DNA of 64,000 bases from Xanthomonas hortorum (GTDB taxonomy: Bacteria > Pseudomonadota > Gammaproteobacteria > Xanthomonadales > Xanthomonadaceae): assembly GCF_002940005.1 (NCBI RefSeq), contig NZ_MDEF01000013.1; one strand, written 5' to 3'. How positions within the stretch are numbered: the stretch's first letter is position 1; the number at the start of each line of letters is the position of its first letter. The position numbers and the translations under genes are program-made. Of this stretch, positions 62,061 to 64,000 are shown piece by piece. The notes under the pieces are model-generated. The model saw only the letters and a program-made list of their open reading frames with translations. It was not told where the DNA came from and ran no database searches.

Positions 62061-62300
62061 ATGAGCAGGCAAAGCCGTTTTGAAACCACCACGTACCGCG
62101 ATCATGAGATCCGCGTACGCGTCGAGCGCGCTGCGCCGGATGCCAACTGGACGGTGCAGGTCGATGTGTATGCGCTTGGCGGCCAACGCCAGCCACGCAT
62201 CGACGATCAGGGGCCTGGTTGGGAGACGTATCAGGACGCTATTGCGCAAGGGTTTCACGCGGGGCGGAAGTTGATCGATGCGCAGTTTGAGATGGCGTAG
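62061..62300 (+). CDS. Small conserved-looking hypothetical protein
   Basis: 79 residues, soluble, mixed alpha/beta composition (ETTTYRDHEIRVRVERA, GPGWETYQDAIAQGFHAGRK). No signal peptide, helix anchor or known motif. The start at 62061 is the first codon with protein-like sequence; upstream 200 bases look non-coding. Codon usage fits the genome. Confidence 0.6.
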   Translation: MSRQSRFETTTYRDHEIRVRVERAAPDANWTVQVDVYALGGQRQPRIDDQGPGWETYQDAIAQGFHAGRKLIDAQFEMA

Positions 62301-62311
62301 TGGCCGGGCTG

Positions 62312-62336
62312 AGGATTGGGGATTAGTGATTCGGAA
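62312..62336. repeat. GGATTGGGGATTAG-type repeat
   Basis: Short GGATTGGGGATTAGTGATTCGG run after the hypothetical gene, same word family as the repeats at 5284 and 46632. Confidence 0.5.
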
Positions 62337-62409
62337 TTGCTGAGGTGTATGTCGCTAGATCGTTCACCCTCGAATAGTGCGGCAGGACAGATTGATCGCG
62401 TACACCTTT

Positions 62410-62433
62410 AAAGCCTGGCTCACGCCGGGCTTT
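62410..62433 (+). terminator. Hairpin before the tRNA
   Basis: Stem of 10 bp with one G-U pair (62410-62419 with 62424-62433) and TCAC loop, with TTT at its 3' side. Possible terminator of the small gene. Confidence 0.45.
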
Positions 62434-62580
62434 CCTGTATCTGCATGGGCAAACACAGTTAGGTGCGGCCACTCGTCCTCATTGACACCTGATGCAGCAG
62501 ACAGCGACGCGCACGGACAGGTAAACTTTCGCCTCACCTGGACGGTCCGACATGCCCCGCATCTCGCCACCCACCCTGCC

Positions 62581-62656
62581 GGGCCTATAGCTCAACGGTT
62601 AGAGCAGAGGACTCATAATCCTTTGGTTGAAGGTTCGAATCCTTCTGGGCCCACCA
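62581..62656 (+). tRNA. tRNA with CAU anticodon, probably tRNA-Ile2 (lysidine type)
   Basis: 76 bases with encoded CCA. Acceptor GGGCCTA/TGGGCCC, D arm GCTC...GAGC, anticodon loop CTCATAA, T arm GAAGG/CCTTC with TTCGAAT loop. Acceptor pairs C4-G69 and C5-G68 and the 8-base D loop match tRNA-Ile(CAU), which TilS modifies, and differ from the elongator tRNA-Met pattern (U4-A69, A5-U68 in E. coli). Its 3' end is the likely attachment site for the neighbouring integrase. Confidence 0.9.
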
Positions 62657-62700
62657 TAAAATCAAGGGCTTAGCGCGTGCCAAGCACCTTAATTTGAGGC

Positions 62701-62724
62701 TGCCGGGAAAATTGCCGGGAAAAT
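62701..62724. repeat. Perfect tandem 12-mer between tRNA and integrase
   Basis: TGCCGGGAAAAT occurs twice in direct succession (62701-62712, 62713-62724); the second copy touches the integrase stop codon. Could be an integrase arm-binding site. Confidence 0.6.
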
Positions 62725-63911
62725 TAGCTGCGCTTTGGCGGTTTTACCACCGGCAGCGCATGGTCATAGCGGCCTGTCGTTGCTGGTGTCACGTGCCCTG
62801 CAGCGTCTTGCTTGTCGCCCCGGTTACCCACAGTGTCAGTAATGCCGCGATGCTTGAGGCCATGCAGCGAAAAGCGCTCCTGCTTCGAAATGATCCCTTC
62901 GGTCATTGCGAGCGTGATGAATCGCTGCCAGGCACTATCCAGCGATGACTTGGCCATCGGATTACCGGTCTGTTCAACGAGTAGGCGCCGATCCTCAGCC
63001 TTGATTGGGACTGCAAAATTTCGACCGTTTTTAGTCCAGATTGCAGTGCGTCGTGCTACGAGGAAATCCCACGCTTCGATCATTTCTGGATCCCACTCGG
63101 TGAGTGTGTCGCGTGATCCCTTGCGCCGTTGAGCATGTATGCCTGTTGGCTGGTTATGTGTGTCGTTGAGTGTGCACACCTCGATGCCGCGTAGGCGCGC
63201 GCTATACGCCAGCACCATGACCGGCGCGAGATAGCTCGGGCAGCTGCCCTTCGTATGTGGCGGAAGGGAGCCGCGTTCTCGGGCGAAAGTCAGCACCTTG
63301 TCGAACGCGGCCGGCGTTGGCATCCGGTGTTTCTTTGCTTCGCGTGCTTGCCTCACGCCGATGGCTGGATTCGATTTGCATAGGCCGACACGCACACCCC
63401 ACGCGAGTGTGCGACGTAAGTAGCGGTGAAGGTGGTTTGCTTTACTAGGCGTCGCTGGAAGCACGGGTTGGTAGCGGTTTGCTGGCCGCCCCATTGCGAA
63501 GACTTCCACGAGTCGCTGGACCACAGGCGTGGTAATGCGATCAACCTGCACCGAGCCCAACTTCGATCCGTCTTTGCGGAGATAGTTGGCAATAGAGTCG
63601 GCGTAACGTCGGTAGTCATCTTGCGTGTCGGTCGCCAGTTCTTTGAACTCCAACGACTCATGGAAGCGATCAAAAAGATAGCGCAACGTGCCGCGCGTGC
63701 CTTTGCCCGCACGTTCCTCAACGATTCCATGCAATTCCGATAGACGAGCTCCAGCGTAGGCCACGGTTTGCTTTCGTGTGGCCCCGCCTTCTGGATGCGG
63801 CTCGACGACGTACCACCGGCCATCCTCCCAATACAGGCCGCGTGGGAGCGCGGCCTGGTCAATATGGGCTGGTATGAGTGGATTGAATTTCCGCTTGCGG
63901 CCTCGTGCCAT
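62724..63911 (-). CDS. Tyrosine site-specific recombinase (phage/island integrase)
   Basis: 395 residues from ATG 63911. N-terminal arm and core-binding region (about 1-180; LFDRFHESLEFKELATDTQDD), then the catalytic domain with Arg in YSARLRGIEVC, the His-Lys-His-Arg cluster in SLHGLKHRGITD, and the C-terminal GHVTPATTGRYDH with the nucleophile Tyr. It ends 68 nt from the tRNA 3' end, the usual layout of an integrase next to its attachment tRNA. A longer frame starting at 63944 begins inside an IS end, so the native start is taken as 63911. No excisionase is seen. Confidence 0.93.
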   Translation of the reverse strand: MARGRKRKFNPLIPAHIDQAALPRGLYWEDGRWYVVEPHPEGGATRKQTVAYAGARLSELHGIVEERAGKGTRGTLRYLFDRFHESLEFKELATDTQDDYRRYADSIANYLRKDGSKLGSVQVDRITTPVVQRLVEVFAMGRPANRYQPVLPATPSKANHLHRYLRRTLAWGVRVGLCKSNPAIGVRQAREAKKHRMPTPAAFDKVLTFARERGSLPPHTKGSCPSYLAPVMVLAYSARLRGIEVCTLNDTHNQPTGIHAQRRKGSRDTLTEWDPEMIEAWDFLVARRTAIWTKNGRNFAVPIKAEDRRLLVEQTGNPMAKSSLDSAWQRFITLAMTEGIISKQERFSLHGLKHRGITDTVGNRGDKQDAAGHVTPATTGRYDHALPVVKPPKRS

Positions 63912-63918
63912 TACATCA

Positions 63919-64000
63919 TGATACGCCCAGGGTTCCGTAGACATTCAAGACCCTCGTTGCGCGTAGCGCCGTTCAAACTCTACAGGGGACAGGTCGCCAG
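63919..64000 (-). mobile_element. End of an IS3-family insertion sequence (continues past window)
   Basis: Plus-strand sequence from 63919 begins TGATACGCCCAGGGTTCCG, the TGA-first layout of IS3-family terminal repeats. The transposase 3' end lies just inside it. The outer boundary is 8 bases from the integrase ATG. The other end, and hence the target duplication, is outside the window. Confidence 0.65.
63945..64000 (-). CDS. IS3-family transposase OrfB, last codons only
   Basis: The visible 3' end translates as GDLSPVEFERRYAQRGS followed by TGA, matching the usual C-terminus of IS3-family OrfB (SPVEFERRY). The stop directly abuts an ATG at 63944 that opens the longer integrase frame. The rest of the gene lies beyond position 64000. 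Confidence 0.65.
   Translation of the reverse strand, partial: GDLSPVEFERRYAQRGS

Noticed and set aside
62581..62656. Elongator tRNA-Met
   Set aside because: Acceptor pairs C4-G69 and C5-G68 and the D-loop length favour Ile2; kept as the alternative.
63911..63944. Integrase start at 63944 with a good ribosome site
   Set aside because: The ribosome site and first codons lie inside the IS end; the conserved integrase sequence begins at 63911.

Overview
The window looks like chromosomal DNA of a Xanthomonas-type gammaproteobacterium. The DNA is GC-rich. It carries an extended Rho, a monomeric NADP isocitrate dehydrogenase followed by aceK, and a def-fmt-rsmB / LysM-dprA-smg-topA-tsaC neighbourhood, plus intergenic repeats of the kind seen in this genus. 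No species is assigned. Almost everything is core genome. Only the last ~1.4 kb is clearly mobile DNA.

Layout. 1-3708 (minus): an RND efflux operon, adaptor then permease, with the permease cut by the window start. 3965-7318 (plus): a secreted M20 hydrolase, queF, a small LysM protein and a lipoprotein. 7731-12993: icd, aceK and a TonB-C protein. 12994-13595: a repeat-rich gap. 13596-16044 (minus): rho and trxA. 16243-22352 (plus): rhlB, ftsE-ftsX, a dual-receiver protein, ung and rpoH. 22499-24458 (minus): a TRIC/UPF0126 channel-like protein and NDH-2. 24577-26593 (plus): a Coa1-like membrane protein, a NYN-LOTUS protein and a GST, chained by overlaps. 26660-26836: two REP-type hairpins. 26900-29122 (minus): priA, with an inverted pair of DnaA boxes and an AT-rich stretch upstream.

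29593-36010: a membrane protein/DUF3106 pair, MATE, sppA, a small lipoprotein and an SDR. 36184-37634 (minus): two DUF4124 proteins. 37796-45981 (minus): tsaC, topA, GYF_2-RDD, GYF_2-pilin-like, smg, dprA and a LysM protein. These lie divergent to def-fmt-rsmB (46114-48962). 49010-54023: envelope glycan genes (GT39, O-antigen ligase, GT2, CDP-glycerol transferase-like). 54104-57355 (minus): two bPH2 proteins and ribA. 57601-59819: a GNAT, an LpxL-like acyltransferase and dtd. 59925-61802: rpoD behind an extended -10 promoter. 62061-64000: a small protein, a CAU tRNA that I read as tRNA-Ile2, a tyrosine integrase beside it, and the end of an IS3-family element abutting the integrase start.

How genes fit together. 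ICDH and AceK sit at the isocitrate branch point. def and fmt act on the N-terminal formyl-methionine. rsmB, tsaC and dtd act on rRNA and tRNA. trxA, rho, rhlB, rpoH and rpoD form a gene-expression core. priA, topA, ung and dprA handle DNA. The most unusual items are the IS end at the integrase start, the DnaA-box palindrome by priA, a pilin-like protein with an N-terminal GYF_2 domain, AceK next to a monomeric IDH, and a Gln/Gly-rich extension in Rho. I found no defence island, CRISPR array or secondary-metabolite cluster. The only obvious place for a larger accessory system is the island that starts at the tRNA and continues past the window end.
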